From the NCBI RefSeq assembly GCF_900116615.1, contig NZ_FPBF01000004.1:62001-126000 (forward strand): a stretch of DNA of 64,000 bases, in the 5' to 3' direction. Below are positions 1 to 8,111 of the stretch, in pieces. The notes below the pieces were generated by a model, which saw only the letters and a program-made list of their open reading frames with translations, was not told the DNA's origin and ran no database searches. The stretch is from Algoriphagus locisalis (GTDB lineage: Bacteria; Bacteroidota; Bacteroidia; Cytophagales; Cyclobacteriaceae). The position numbers and the translations under genes were made by a program. Numbering within the stretch: position 1 is the first letter of the stretch; each line of letters starts with the position of its first letter.

Positions 1-1
1 T

Positions 2-487
2 GAAGCAGCTATGCTTGGAGCAAACGTACTATTGATTTCAGATGCCCAATCCCGGGGAAATTACTATGGCAACGAATATACACCAAGCCAATCCACCCAA
101 ACTGTACTTTTTGGTCAAGCATTCACTTCTAATCCAATCAACATACCCCAAGTCAGAGAAATGTTAGAAGGAGTGAATTATGTATTATACCAAACCTTTA
201 CCCTAAACAGAAATGACTTCAGTCCCAAAATGAAAATGTCATTGGAATATAATGAAAACAGATTGCCAAAATTCAGTAAGATTGAACAAATAAGGGAGCG
301 TGATGGAAAACTATTTGTAACCACATCGGGTATCCGGTCTAAAAACAATGAATTGGAAGTAATAAATCTCCAAAACGGAACCATAACACTCATGGAAACA
401 CATAAAAACACTGTTTACAATTATATTCTTAAGACTGAAAAAAGTGATTTTATGAAAAGCTATGAATCAATTTTGAGCAAAAATTAA
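2..487 (+). CDS. Hypothetical protein, 5'-truncated by window edge
   Basis: The reading frame is open from base 2 through the first ATG at position 11 (codons for E-A-A precede it), so the true N terminus lies outside the window. The visible ~161 residues begin with an alanine/glycine-rich stretch containing GANVLLISDAQSRG, followed by polar beta-rich sequence and a lysine-rich tail. No catalytic motif is visible. The first segment resembles short outer-membrane lipoproteins that carry a conserved MGANVV-type strand, but that is only an impression. It converges with the aldo/keto reductase gene, leaving 29 bp between the stop codons. I do not recognise a function. Confidence 0.55.
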   Translation, partial: EAAMLGANVLLISDAQSRGNYYGNEYTPSQSTQTVLFGQAFTSNPINIPQVREMLEGVNYVLYQTFTLNRNDFSPKMKMSLEYNENRLPKFSKIEQIRERDGKLFVTTSGIRSKNNELEVINLQNGTITLMETHKNTVYNYILKTEKSDFMKSYESILSKN

Positions 488-516
488 CTCAGGTCCCTAG
501 TTACCTCCCTTCGACT

Positions 517-1503
517 CTACCAAAGATGATGCACTTCTTCCCGGATGTGTTGGTCGTAAACCTTCGTTACGGCATCCATTTGGGCTTTGGTAAGAGGTGG
601 TAGCTGTCCCGCATTTACATTTGCTTCTAGCTGGGAAGTTTTGGAAGCCCCGGGAATCACCACACTGACCTGATTATACATCAATATCCAGCGGAGTGCA
701 ATCGCGGCCAGAGCCCCATCCCCGCTAAAAATCTCTTTCAATTCCTCAATCGCCGGAAAAGCTTTTTCCAAGGGCACTCCAGAAAAAGTCTCTCCTTTGT
801 CAAAGGCCTTTCCTTCCCGATTGAAATGCCGATGATCATCCTTAGAAAAAGTGGTTTCAGGTGTGATTTTTCCAGAAAGTAAGCCACTCGCCAAAGGTAC
901 TCGAACGATTAAGCCAATATTCTTTGCCGCAGCAAGCTGAAATAATTCTTCTGCCGGTTTTTGCCGGAACATATTAAAAATCACCTGTACTGTAGAGACC
1001 ACATCATATTCCATGGCCATCTTGGCCTCTTCCACTTTCTCCACACTCACTCCCATGGCAGCTATTTTCCCTTCGGCTCTCAACTTCTCAAACAACCCAA
1101 ACACCTCATCCCGATTATACACTGATGTAGGCGGGCAATGAAGCTGAATTAAATCCAAACGCTTCAATCCAGTATTCCGCAAGCTATCCTCCACATGCCT
1201 GCGCAGCTTCTCAGTAGAATAGGTTTCACTGATATGCGGCTGAATCCTTCTTCCGCATTTGGTGGCTACATATATTCGTTCTGACCGTTCTCTTACTGCC
1301 TGACCTACTGCCGATTCGCTAAGGCCCGCATCATACACATCGGCCGTATCAACGAAATTGATTCCCTTATCAAATGCAGCATGGAGAATCTCTTCGGCTA
1401 TTTTAGGATCGAAAGGGCTTCCCCATCCACCTCCAACTTGCCAGGTTCCCAATCCTATTTCAGAAATTTTCCAACCGGTTTTGCCTAAAGTTCTATAATT
1501 CAT
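517..1503 (-). CDS. Aldo/keto reductase
   Basis: A 328-residue NADPH-dependent oxidoreductase of the aldo/keto reductase superfamily (TIM barrel, cytoplasmic), expected to reduce aldehydes or ketones of unknown identity. Visible landmarks are GLGTWQVGGG at the N terminus, FVDTADVYDAGLSE (catalytic Asp and Tyr), VATKCGRR (catalytic Lys), LIQLHCPP (catalytic His) and the C-terminal VVIPGASKTSQLEANV cofactor-binding stretch. Length is normal for the family. It ends with EVHHLW, as in many bacterial members of the YghZ/YdhF-like branch. It stands alone, divergent from the Dabb gene. The physiological substrate cannot be read from the sequence. Confidence 0.9.
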   Translation of the reverse strand: MNYRTLGKTGWKISEIGLGTWQVGGGWGSPFDPKIAEEILHAAFDKGINFVDTADVYDAGLSESAVGQAVRERSERIYVATKCGRRIQPHISETYSTEKLRRHVEDSLRNTGLKRLDLIQLHCPPTSVYNRDEVFGLFEKLRAEGKIAAMGVSVEKVEEAKMAMEYDVVSTVQVIFNMFRQKPAEELFQLAAAKNIGLIVRVPLASGLLSGKITPETTFSKDDHRHFNREGKAFDKGETFSGVPLEKAFPAIEELKEIFSGDGALAAIALRWILMYNQVSVVIPGASKTSQLEANVNAGQLPPLTKAQMDAVTKVYDQHIREEVHHLW

Positions 1504-1670
1504 GCTGCTGTCAATTAATAGTAAAAAGAGGTTTATTCTGAATTTCGCAGGGTTAACGCTTAGCTATTATCTAAAAGTAATTTAAATATTTATCTTTAGA
1601 ATCACGGTTCATATGGATATTTGTCCGTTAGAAAAAACCTAGAACATCTCAAACCTAAAACTATCATAAT

Positions 1671-2063
1671 GTGAAAACAAGACGACAATTCATGAAAACC
1701 GTCGGCGTAGCAAGTGCTGCTGCTGTCTTACCTATAACCTCAATCGCTAAAGAAATGGCAAAACAAAAAATGATTCACCAAGTTTACTTTTGGCTTCATG
1801 ACGAAGCAAATACGCAAGAATTCCTTACTGAAGCAGTGCCAATGCTTGGCCGCTGCAAAACAGTCGGCAAATTCATCGCCGGCACTCCTGCTGCAACAGA
1901 AAAGCGCGACGTGGTAGATCATAGTTATCAAGTCGCTTGTACAGCTTTCTTTGACAGCTTAGAGGATCAGTTGGTATATCAGACTGACCCTACCCACTTG
2001 GAGTTTATAGAAAAGTATTCGCATATGTGGAAAAAGGTGCAAGTGTACGATATCGCCATCTAA
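1671..2063 (+). CDS. Tat-exported Dabb-domain (stress-responsive A/B barrel) protein
   Basis: A 130-residue protein. The GTG start at 1671 is preferred over the ATG at 1692 because it yields KTRRQFMKTVGVASAAA, a twin-arginine signal followed by a short hydrophobic stretch, whereas the ATG would remove both arginines. After the signal, residues ~33-130 form a Dabb ferredoxin-like fold: IHQVYFWL at the first strand, a helix through FLTEAVPML, and HSYQVACTAFFDSLEDQ and THLEFIEKY in the second half. Dabb proteins are dimeric barrels of mostly unknown function, and some are heme- or polyketide-linked. It probably acts in the periplasm. It is followed 54 bp later by the S41 protease gene on the same strand. 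Confidence 0.8.
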   Translation: MKTRRQFMKTVGVASAAAVLPITSIAKEMAKQKMIHQVYFWLHDEANTQEFLTEAVPMLGRCKTVGKFIAGTPAATEKRDVVDHSYQVACTAFFDSLEDQLVYQTDPTHLEFIEKYSHMWKKVQVYDIAI

Positions 2064-2117
2064 TCCTAATCTAAAAGCAGCTCTCACTCGTATCTAGGAG
2101 CACTTAAATCTAACACT

Positions 2118-3437
2118 ATGACTAACTCAAAGTGGATGCTAGGGATCGCGGTTTTGTTTCTTTGGTCATGCAATCCAAAAGATGAGATCATTCCAGATCC
2201 CCAATCAGAGCAGGTGAGAGCTGCTATTTTAGAATCCATGGAGGAATGGTATTTCTGGAACGAAGAACTTCCTACTACAGTCAATACAGCAAACTACTCT
2301 TCCAATGAAGAATTGCTCAATGCTATTACTTTTAAGCCGCTCGACCGTTTCTCCTATTTGACTACTCAAGAGGCATTCAACAATGCCTTTGTTGGCAGGA
2401 ATGCAGGTCACGGTTTTGGTTTTGCCTTTGATGCCGCCGAGAGATTATACCTGACGTTTGTGTATGAAGAATCCCCATCCGGTATTGACGGTTGGCAACG
2501 GGGATGGGAAATAATTGAAATCAATGGAAAAACCATCTCCTCCTACCGAAACGCTTCTGGAGGGTACGATTTTCAGCTAGGCCCTGCAGATCCTGGAATT
2601 ACAAATTCATTCACGTTCAAGTTGCCTGATGGCACTACTACGACGAGATCGAATGTGAAAGCAGAATACCAATCCAACTCAGTGTTGCATCAGGAAATCA
2701 TTGACCTTAACGGTAAAAAAGTTGGGTATTGGGTTTATCAAAGTTTCAAAGCCACAGCTGGACAATCTCCTACAAAAAGCCTGGAAGTAGATGAGTCCAT
2801 GGCCTTTTTTACAGAAGCAGGAATAGACGAGTTGATCATCGACCTGAGATACAATGGCGGGGGTTCGGTAGCTGTAGCGGAGCAAATCAACAACTACTTG
2901 ATCCAAGCTTCCAATTCCAGTAAATTGATGTACACCAATAAGCTCAATTCGCTGAAAACCGACCTTGAGAAATCTGTCAACTTCAAAAAAGCTGGAAGTT
3001 TGAATCTGGAAAAATTAGTTTTTATCACCTCCAGAGGATCAGCTTCAGCCTCCGAACTAGTGATAAACTCCTTGAATCCCTATCTTGACATCACCTTAGT
3101 CGGAGACAATACCTTTGGGAAACCAGTGGGTTCTTTCCCACTTTCCAATTATAACAAAACACTAAAAGACAACAATGTAGAGCTAGTTCCTATCACATTT
3201 GCTACAGCCAATGCAGATGGAAATGCTGACTATTTCGATGGGTTTCCGGTTGACTTCGCTGTCGGTGATTCTCCTCAATTCAACTGGGGAGATCAAGACG
3301 ACCTGCGCTTAGCTGCAGCCTTACTTTTCTTGGAAAACGGCTCGGTCAGCGGAAGGCTTACAACTACTTTCTACAGACCTAAGTGGGAAATGATCGATGC
3401 TTTTAAAGGACTAAACCAGGAGTTTCCTGCTTACTAA
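2118..3437 (+). CDS. S41 family peptidase, lipoprotein
   Basis: A 439-residue C-terminal-processing-type serine protease. The N terminus has a lipoprotein signal (FLWSC, Cys at 18), so it is expected to be anchored in the envelope. After a helical N-terminal domain, HGFGFAFD to WEIIEINGK (~100-140) looks like a PDZ domain. The protease core begins near GKKVGYWVYQSF; the catalytic Ser lies in SRGSASASE (~308-312) and the general-base Lys in FGKPVG (~335). The NGGG loop after DLRY is typical of Bacteroidetes members. Length and order fit the family, and no key residue is missing. Substrate unknown. Confidence 0.88.
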   Translation: MTNSKWMLGIAVLFLWSCNPKDEIIPDPQSEQVRAAILESMEEWYFWNEELPTTVNTANYSSNEELLNAITFKPLDRFSYLTTQEAFNNAFVGRNAGHGFGFAFDAAERLYLTFVYEESPSGIDGWQRGWEIIEINGKTISSYRNASGGYDFQLGPADPGITNSFTFKLPDGTTTTRSNVKAEYQSNSVLHQEIIDLNGKKVGYWVYQSFKATAGQSPTKSLEVDESMAFFTEAGIDELIIDLRYNGGGSVAVAEQINNYLIQASNSSKLMYTNKLNSLKTDLEKSVNFKKAGSLNLEKLVFITSRGSASASELVINSLNPYLDITLVGDNTFGKPVGSFPLSNYNKTLKDNNVELVPITFATANADGNADYFDGFPVDFAVGDSPQFNWGDQDDLRLAAALLFLENGSVSGRLTTTFYRPKWEMIDAFKGLNQEFPAY

Positions 3438-3464
3438 GTAAAGAACCGAGCATTCATCCTTCTT

Positions 3465-4070
3465 TTATTTCTTATTGTGCCTAGCAATCAGCACCTCCAT
3501 CACCTCATCCAGCTCATAGCCTTTGGCCTCAAGCAAAACTAAGTAGTGGTAAAGTAAATCCGCTGCTTCTCCCATGAATAATTCTTTATTATCATCTTTG
3601 GCTTCGATCACGATTTCTACAGCTTCCTCTCCTACCTTTTGAGCAACTTTATTGATGCCCTTTGCAAAAAGAGAAGCCGTGTATGAAGTATCAGAAGGGT
3701 TGTTTTTTCTATCCTTGATGATTGCTCTCAGCTGATCGATAAAGCCGGTCTTGGACGTATTTTCCTCTTCAAAACAAGTATCCGCTCCTGTGTGACAAAC
3801 CGGTCCACGAGGATTAGCTTTCACTAGAATCGAATCTCCATCACAGTCTCCTGCGAGGGAAACCAACTCCATGTAATTGCCGGAAGTTTCCCCTTTGGTC
3901 CAAAGGCGGTTTTTACTTCGGCTAAAAAAAGTCACCATTTTGGTTTCATTTGTTTTCGCCAAAGCTTCCTCATTCATGTAGCCCTGCATCAGTACCTTGC
4001 CTGAAAGTGCATCCTGTACGATTGCAGGAACCAAGCCATCCATTTTCTTAAAATCTATATTCATATCCAT
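3465..4070 (-). CDS. hisIE: Bifunctional phosphoribosyl-AMP cyclohydrolase / phosphoribosyl-ATP pyrophosphatase
   Basis: A 201-residue fusion catalysing steps 2 and 3 of histidine synthesis. Residues ~1-110 are the HisI cyclohydrolase: VTFFSRSKNRLWTKGETSGN, the metal-binding aspartates in DCDGDS, and the zinc cysteines in GPVCHTGADTCF. Residues ~115-201 are the HisE pyrophosphohydrolase helices, with GEEAVEIVIEAKD and EAADLLYHYLVLL as its metal-binding signature. It is last in the visible his series, 181 bp after hisF on the same strand. Both halves are intact, and the length matches other fused enzymes. Confidence 0.95.
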   Translation of the reverse strand: MDMNIDFKKMDGLVPAIVQDALSGKVLMQGYMNEEALAKTNETKMVTFFSRSKNRLWTKGETSGNYMELVSLAGDCDGDSILVKANPRGPVCHTGADTCFEEENTSKTGFIDQLRAIIKDRKNNPSDTSYTASLFAKGINKVAQKVGEEAVEIVIEAKDDNKELFMGEAADLLYHYLVLLEAKGYELDEVMEVLIARHNKK

Positions 4071-4251
4071 TCTAACCTTTTGGGCTTTCCAAAACCCCGA
4101 AGGTTTTGTTTTTATTTTCTTGTATTTGCTAGACCTCGATCCCGATAGCTATACTGGTCACTCGGTCTGACACTATCTCCATTTTTTGCCTCATGCCTTT
4201 AGGGACTCGGTAATAGAGTCTAGCGTCTTGATACTTATGTCTTGTGTCTCT

Positions 4252-5007
4252 TTAACTTCTAATACTCACTCCTTCATCCACTAAATATCTCTTTAACTCA
4301 GGAATCCCAATTTCTTTAAAGTGAAAAATACTCGCTGCCAAAGCAGCATCTGCTTTCCCAAAGGTAAACACATCCTTGAAATGTGCCATCGTTCCCGCAC
4401 CGCCTGAAGCAATTACTGGAATGGACAGCGCGGAAGATATCTCTGCAAGCAACTCATTGGAAAAGCCAGCCTTTGTACCATCGTGATCCATAGAGGTCAA
4501 TAAAATCTCTCCGGCACCTCGATCACAAACTTCTTGCGCCCAAGCTTGGGTTTTAAGCAAAGTTGCTTTTCTGCCGCCATGCGTATGTACAAAGTCTATC
4601 CCATCCACATTTCTAGTGTCTATCGCCACTACTATGCATTGGGAACCAAATTCTGCTGCCATGTCGTTGATGATCTGCGGATTTTTCACCGCTGAGGAAT
4701 TAATGGAAATCTTGTCCGCGCCTGCGTTCAGGAGCACTTTTACGTCTTCTATGGTAGAAATTCCTCCTCCCACGGTAAAGGGAATGTTAATGGCTTTGGC
4801 AACTTTCGTCACCAATTCAGCCAAGGTTTTACGCTTGTCCACTGTGGCTGTAATATCCAAAAACACAAGTTCATCGGCTCCCTCATCAGAGTAAATTTTC
4901 GCCAACTCTACTGGATCACCCGCATCACGAAGCTCCACAAAGTTCACTCCTTTGACTGTTCTGCCTTCTTTGATGTCCAGACAGGGGATTATTCGTTTAG
5001 TAAGCAT
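4252..5007 (-). CDS. hisF: Imidazole glycerol phosphate synthase, cyclase subunit
   Basis: A 251-residue (beta/alpha)8 barrel that accepts ammonia from HisH and converts PRFAR to imidazole glycerol phosphate plus AICAR. Visible motifs are [15 protein letters not shown] with the first catalytic Asp, the phosphate-binding [14 protein letters not shown] with the second catalytic Asp, [11 protein letters not shown], and [12 protein letters not shown]. Length is exactly typical. It lies between hisA and hisIE on the same strand; the 215-bp gap to hisA is filled by a repeat element, so co-transcription is likely but the genes are not tightly packed. Confidence 0.96.
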   Translation of the reverse strand: MLTKRIIPCLDIKEGRTVKGVNFVELRDAGDPVELAKIYSDEGADELVFLDITATVDKRKTLAELVTKVAKAINIPFTVGGGISTIEDVKVLLNAGADKISINSSAVKNPQIINDMAAEFGSQCIVVAIDTRNVDGIDFVHTHGGRKATLLKTQAWAQEVCDRGAGEILLTSMDHDGTKAGFSNELLAEISSALSIPVIASGGAGTMAHFKDVFTFGKADAALAASIFHFKEIGIPELKRYLVDEGVSIRS

Positions 5008-5068
5008 TATATGAATTCAACTTTAGACACTTCATTATTCATTATTCAACATTCATCATTCTAAATTA

Positions 5069-5211
5069 AGATTTACGAAGTACGATTTACGAGATTTCTG
5101 ATAGTGTTTAGCGTCATTTTATAACCTTAATCTTTGAACAGTATAAAAGTATAAAGATTGTCGATTGAGGTTCAATTCAATCTCGTAAATCCAAAATCGT
5201 AATTCGTAAAT
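5069..5211. repeat. ~143-bp dispersed repeat, copy A (hisA-hisF gap)
   Basis: The gap carries an inverted-repeat-flanked element: TACGATTTACGAGATTT at 5081-5097 is mirrored by CAATCTCGTAAATCC at 5178-5192, and further degenerate ATTTACGA/TCGTAAAT pairs lie outside. The inner part contains TAGTGTTTAGCGTCAT and TTGAGGTTCAATTCAATCTC. The same order of motifs recurs in the hisH-hisA gap (6001-6143), so this is a repeated unit and not simply AT-rich spacer. It has no ORF and resembles a miniature inverted-repeat element. Confidence 0.7.
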
Positions 5212-5222
5212 GCACTAGTAAA

Positions 5223-5939
5223 TCAAACGAACGCGGCCAATTCCTCCAACGTCACCCTTCCCTCATAATACGCCTTCCCGACTATCGTCCCATACACTCC
5301 GATTTTCTCCAAATCTTCCAAATCTGTCACAGAGGATACGCCTCCACTTGCGATGAGCTTAATGCCCGGGATTTCTTCCAAGATTTCTTTATATAAATCT
5401 ATTGAAGGCCCTTGAAGCAAACCGTCTTTTGCTACGTCTGTGCAAATCACATAGCTAATTCCCAGAGCCACATAATCCTTGATGAAAGGAATCAAATCCA
5501 CAGCAGTAGTCTCTTCCCAGCCTCCAACAGCAATTTTTTTGTTCTTGGCATCAGCTCCTAGGATAATCTTTTCAGGGCCATAATTCTTAATCCACGATTT
5601 AAATAAATCCGCATTTTTCACGGCAATACTACCTCCAGTCACTTGCTTTGCTCCCAATTCAAATGCCTTTTCTATTTCTTCATCAGCTTGGATTCCTCCA
5701 CCAAAGTCAACCTGCAAACTCGTTCCTGAGCTGATCCGATGAAGCACATCTGCATTAACGATTTTCTTGGCTTTGGCCCCATCAAGATCGACCAGATGCA
5801 GTCGCTGGATTCCAGCACCTTCAAATCGCTTGGCCATTTCTAAGGGGTCATCATGGTATTCCTTTTTACTGCTGTAATCGCCCTGACTTAGACGGACACA
5901 TTTTCCTCCGATGAGGTCGATTGCTGGGATTATTTGCAT
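5223..5939 (-). CDS. hisA: Phosphoribosylformimino-5-aminoimidazole carboxamide ribotide isomerase
   Basis: A 238-residue TIM-barrel isomerase of histidine synthesis (ProFAR to PRFAR). It begins IIPAIDLIGGKCVRLSQGDY, with the catalytic Asp in AIDL and the usual phosphate-binding glycines in DFGGGIQ. The second-half Asp is in CTDVAKDGLLQGPS, and IKLIASGGVSS supplies the second phosphate site. Length is normal. It sits between hisH and hisF on the same strand, with repeat-filled gaps on both sides. Confidence 0.95.
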   Translation of the reverse strand: MQIIPAIDLIGGKCVRLSQGDYSSKKEYHDDPLEMAKRFEGAGIQRLHLVDLDGAKAKKIVNADVLHRISSGTSLQVDFGGGIQADEEIEKAFELGAKQVTGGSIAVKNADLFKSWIKNYGPEKIILGADAKNKKIAVGGWEETTAVDLIPFIKDYVALGISYVICTDVAKDGLLQGPSIDLYKEILEEIPGIKLIASGGVSSVTDLEDLEKIGVYGTIVGKAYYEGRVTLEELAAFV

Positions 5940-6000
5940 TTTTAGAATTGGAAGATTGTAAAATTTTAAAATTGGAAAATTAAGGGTAGTTAGTGAGAAA

Positions 6001-6143
6001 TTACGATTTACAATATGGGATTTACGAGACTTATTTTAGTGTTCACCATTCTCCCTTTTTCTAGCCTTTACAGATGTTGAGAATTAAAAAGGGGAGTTTG
6101 AAGTTCAAATCAATCTCGTAAATCGTACTTCTTAAATCGCAAT
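6001..6143. repeat. ~143-bp dispersed repeat, copy B (hisH-hisA gap)
   Basis: Second copy of the element at 5069-5211. GATTTACGAGA at 6019-6029 is inverted relative to TCAATCTCGTAAATCG at 6110-6125, and the shared inner stretch TTGAAGTTCAAATCAATCTC differs from copy A at only a few bases. Outer ATTACGATTTA and TAAATCGCAATTA arms complete the inverted repeat. The central ~60 bp are more diverged between copies. There is no coding potential. Confidence 0.7.
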
Positions 6144-6152
6144 TAATTGGTT

Positions 6153-6749
6153 TTAAATACTGAGGAAATTGCTTAACAACTTCTCCCCTACCAAGCCACT
6201 TTTCTCTGGGTGGGCCTGTATGGCATAGTAGTTATCCCGATGGAGAATTCCTGAGAAATCATGGATGTAATGTGTCTGGGCGATGGTAAACTCACTCAGC
6301 TCCGCATAAAAGCTATGCACATAATATACAAAGGGATTGGCTGGTAAATCTTTCAAAAGTGGGTTATCAGCTAGATTCTCCAGTTCATTCCAGCCTACAT
6401 GCGGTACTTTGAATTCCTGAGAATTTTCGGGCACAAAGCGTTTTACTTTCACCGGAAAAATCCCCAAACACTCCGTGTCGTTTTCCTCAGAATGCTCACA
6501 AAGCAACTGCAAACCCAGACAAACTCCCAAGAAAGGTTGCTTCAAGTCTTTGATCAGCCCATCAAGCTTTCGCTCTTTTAGGTACCTCATCGCGGTACTG
6601 GCTTCACCTTGTCCGGGGAAAATCACTTTATCTGCCGTCCTGATCAGTTCCGGGTCATCTGTGAGTGTGGCATCTGCACCTAGCCTTTCCAAAGCATAGA
6701 GCACCGACTGCACATTGCCTGAGTTATATTTTATTACTGCTATTTTCAT
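6153..6749 (-). CDS. hisH: Imidazole glycerol phosphate synthase, glutaminase subunit
   Basis: A 198-residue class I glutamine amidotransferase that feeds ammonia to HisF. The start is placed at 6749 (MKIAVIKYNSGN), the family's usual N terminus; the 15 upstream in-frame codons come from a GATGCCCGATG-type repeat and are unlikely to be coding. The nucleophile lies in FLGVCLGLQLL, the His/Glu pair in AIQAHPEKS near the C terminus, and the oxyanion strand in VIFPGQGEA. It is the first his gene in the window, 119 bp after the phenylalanine hydroxylase gene. hisG, hisD, hisC and hisB are not in this window. Confidence 0.94.
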   Translation of the reverse strand: MKIAVIKYNSGNVQSVLYALERLGADATLTDDPELIRTADKVIFPGQGEASTAMRYLKERKLDGLIKDLKQPFLGVCLGLQLLCEHSEENDTECLGIFPVKVKRFVPENSQEFKVPHVGWNELENLADNPLLKDLPANPFVYYVHSFYAELSEFTIAQTHYIHDFSGILHRDNYYAIQAHPEKSGLVGEKLLSNFLSI

Positions 6750-6868
6750 TTTGTTGTCCGATGTCTGATGCCCGATGCCCGATGAGCTCCTCACCGATCA
6801 TCGGGCACCCGACTTATTACTTTTCACTTTTCACCTCTTACTACTTACATCCCTTCACCACTCACAAC

Positions 6869-7654
6869 TTACTTCTCACCCTCCACCAACATCTCCCCCA
6901 GCACTGCCTCAATCTCCGGAAGTGACTCGTAAAGTTGCTCATAACTCTCAATCACAAAGTATTTATCTTGAAAGCGATCTTTCCAGTATTCCTGATTCAA
7001 AATCCTTCTCACATCATATTCCAGATGGGCCGGTTCATTTGAAAGGCTGAATTTAGTCTCTCCAGCCGAACTTAGGATCCCCGCACCGTATATTTTTAAC
7101 TCACCATCTTCACGGATCAACCCAAACTCTATCGTAAACCAATAAATCCTGCTTAGCAATTGTATCGCCCAAGGATTATCAATATGCTTTAATGCTATTC
7201 CAGACAGTTTTTCTAAGAAGTCCACATAAGGCTGATTTGTCAGCAAGGGCATGTGGGCAAAAGCATCGTGAAACATGTCTGGTTCCTCCAAATAATCCAA
7301 TTGCTCCATCTTGCGAAGCCAAGTTGAAGAAGGAAATCGTCGGTTGTTCAATAGACCAAAAAACAAATCATCATCGATCAGTCCGGGGACAACCTGAACC
7401 TCCCAGCCGGTAGTTTTGGCTAAAATCTGGTTCAGTTCTTCGAAATTAGCGATTCGGTCAGCAGAAAACTTCACCATCTCTACTCCTTCCAGATATGCTT
7501 TCGAAGCAGCCTTAGGTAGATTCGGCATCTGCCGCTCGAAGAGAATCTTCCATACATTGAAGTCTTCCTCTGTATAAGAATCGTACTCCTGCCTCAGCTT
7601 TTGCAATCGTTGGTCACTGAAGACCCATTCTTTCTGTTTTGTGTTTGTGTTCAT
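6869..7654 (-). CDS. phhA: Phenylalanine 4-monooxygenase (aromatic amino acid hydroxylase)
   Basis: A 261-residue monodomain, pterin- and iron-dependent hydroxylase converting phenylalanine to tyrosine. The iron ligands are visible: H129 and H134 in DMFHDAFAHMP, and the Glu in IYWFTIEFGL about 45 residues later. The pterin-site region GWEVQVVPGLI and the RRFPSSTWLR segment are conserved. Like other bacterial enzymes it lacks the N-terminal ACT regulatory domain of the animal proteins. It is upstream of hisH on the same strand. The proximity may only reflect gene order, since the gap carries simple GATGCCCGATG-like repeats. Confidence 0.93.
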   Translation of the reverse strand: MNTNTKQKEWVFSDQRLQKLRQEYDSYTEEDFNVWKILFERQMPNLPKAASKAYLEGVEMVKFSADRIANFEELNQILAKTTGWEVQVVPGLIDDDLFFGLLNNRRFPSSTWLRKMEQLDYLEEPDMFHDAFAHMPLLTNQPYVDFLEKLSGIALKHIDNPWAIQLLSRIYWFTIEFGLIREDGELKIYGAGILSSAGETKFSLSNEPAHLEYDVRRILNQEYWKDRFQDKYFVIESYEQLYESLPEIEAVLGEMLVEGEK

Positions 7655-7698
7655 GGTATTTGGGTATATACTGTTTTGTTTAAATATCCTGCTTTTCC

Positions 7699-7734
7699 CG
7701 TCACTGCGAGCCGAGGAACGAGGCGTGGCAGTCT
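7699..7734. repeat. Palindromic dispersed repeat (CGTCACTGCGAG family)
   Basis: CGTCACTGCGAGCCGAGGAA continuing to GGCGTGGCAGTCT forms an imperfect stem (ACTGC/GGCAGT ends). Near-identical sequence occurs at 57729-57764. Such CGTCA(C/T)TGCGAG palindromes are common intergenic repeats in Bacteroidota. A second related arm, GAGATTGATTCGCTCCTTCG, follows immediately. Confidence 0.65.
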
Positions 7735-7788
7735 GTTGTTAAAAACGAGATTGATTCGCTCCTTCGTCACTCTCATGACGCTGGAAAC

Positions 7789-7820
7789 CAAAAAAGGCCC
7801 ATTCCACTAGGAATAGGCCT
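7789..7820 (-). terminator. Intrinsic terminator of candidate small RNA
   Basis: The stem AGGCCTATTCC / GGAATGGGCCT (one wobble pair) with loop TAGT is followed on the minus strand by six Ts. The hairpin lies ~140 bp upstream of the phhA start, so an attenuator role is also possible. Confidence 0.6.
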
Positions 7821-7988
7821 CTATTTATTTTTACCAAAAATCCATAGTCATCCTATTCCTTCATTGAAGATGGTAGTAAGAATGATGTACGAAAGTTCTT
7901 GGTGTCGGATTCACTTGAAATTATTTGTTTTGAAATGCTTCTTTGGATTTCACCCTGCTAAGATAGGCAATGTATCATCAAAAGCAAT
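7789..7988 (-). ncRNA. Candidate small RNA (~200 nt), unassigned
   Basis: The 457-bp gap between phhA and the acyltransferase gene has, on the minus strand, a good Bacteroidota-type promoter (TTTG, exactly 19 bp, TAGATTTT) at 7996-8025 and, ~175 bp downstream, a strong hairpin followed by TTTTTT at 7789-7820. No ORF of note lies between them. A unit with its own promoter and terminator but no ORF is what a small RNA looks like. The length of ~200 nt would suit a 6S-type RNA, but I could not fold it convincingly into the 6S shape, so the identity is open. It may instead be a long leader of phhA ending in an attenuator. Confidence 0.35.
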
Positions 7989-7995
7989 TTCCTGA

Positions 7996-8025
7996 AAAAT
8001 CTATCTTTATTTTGCAGAGAATCAA
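7996..8025 (-). promoter_or_regulatory. Candidate promoter (TTG-N19-TAGATTTT)
   Basis: Minus-strand TTG at 8025-8023, a 19-bp spacer, and TAGATTTT at 8003-7996 match the Bacteroidetes -33 TTTG / -7 TAnnTTTG consensus except for the last base. The -33 box overlaps the T-run of the hairpin at 8034-8057. Confidence 0.4.
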
Positions 8026-8057
8026 AAAAAGTAGAGCCCCCGAACGCTCGGAGGCTC
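8024..8057 (-). terminator. Intrinsic-terminator-like hairpin
   Basis: GAGCCTCCGA / TCGGGGGCTC is a 10-bp stem with one mismatch and a GCGT loop, followed on the minus strand by TAC and seven Ts. No minus-strand gene directly feeds it: the next one upstream ends at 8826, beyond the plus-strand acyltransferase. It may isolate the downstream unit from read-through. Confidence 0.45.
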
Positions 8058-8111
8058 CTGCAAGCAAAGAGTGAAGATTATATTTATACCCAAAATTACC
8101 AATTCTGACGA

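Noticed and set aside
6665..7050. Plus-strand frames opposite hisH and phhA
   Set aside because: Low-complexity His/Pro/Ser-rich translations opposite well-supported genes; shadows.
7789..8057. Riboswitch or T-box leader of phhA
   Set aside because: No specifier-loop or conserved aptamer pattern visible; a small RNA with its own promoter explains the sequence better.
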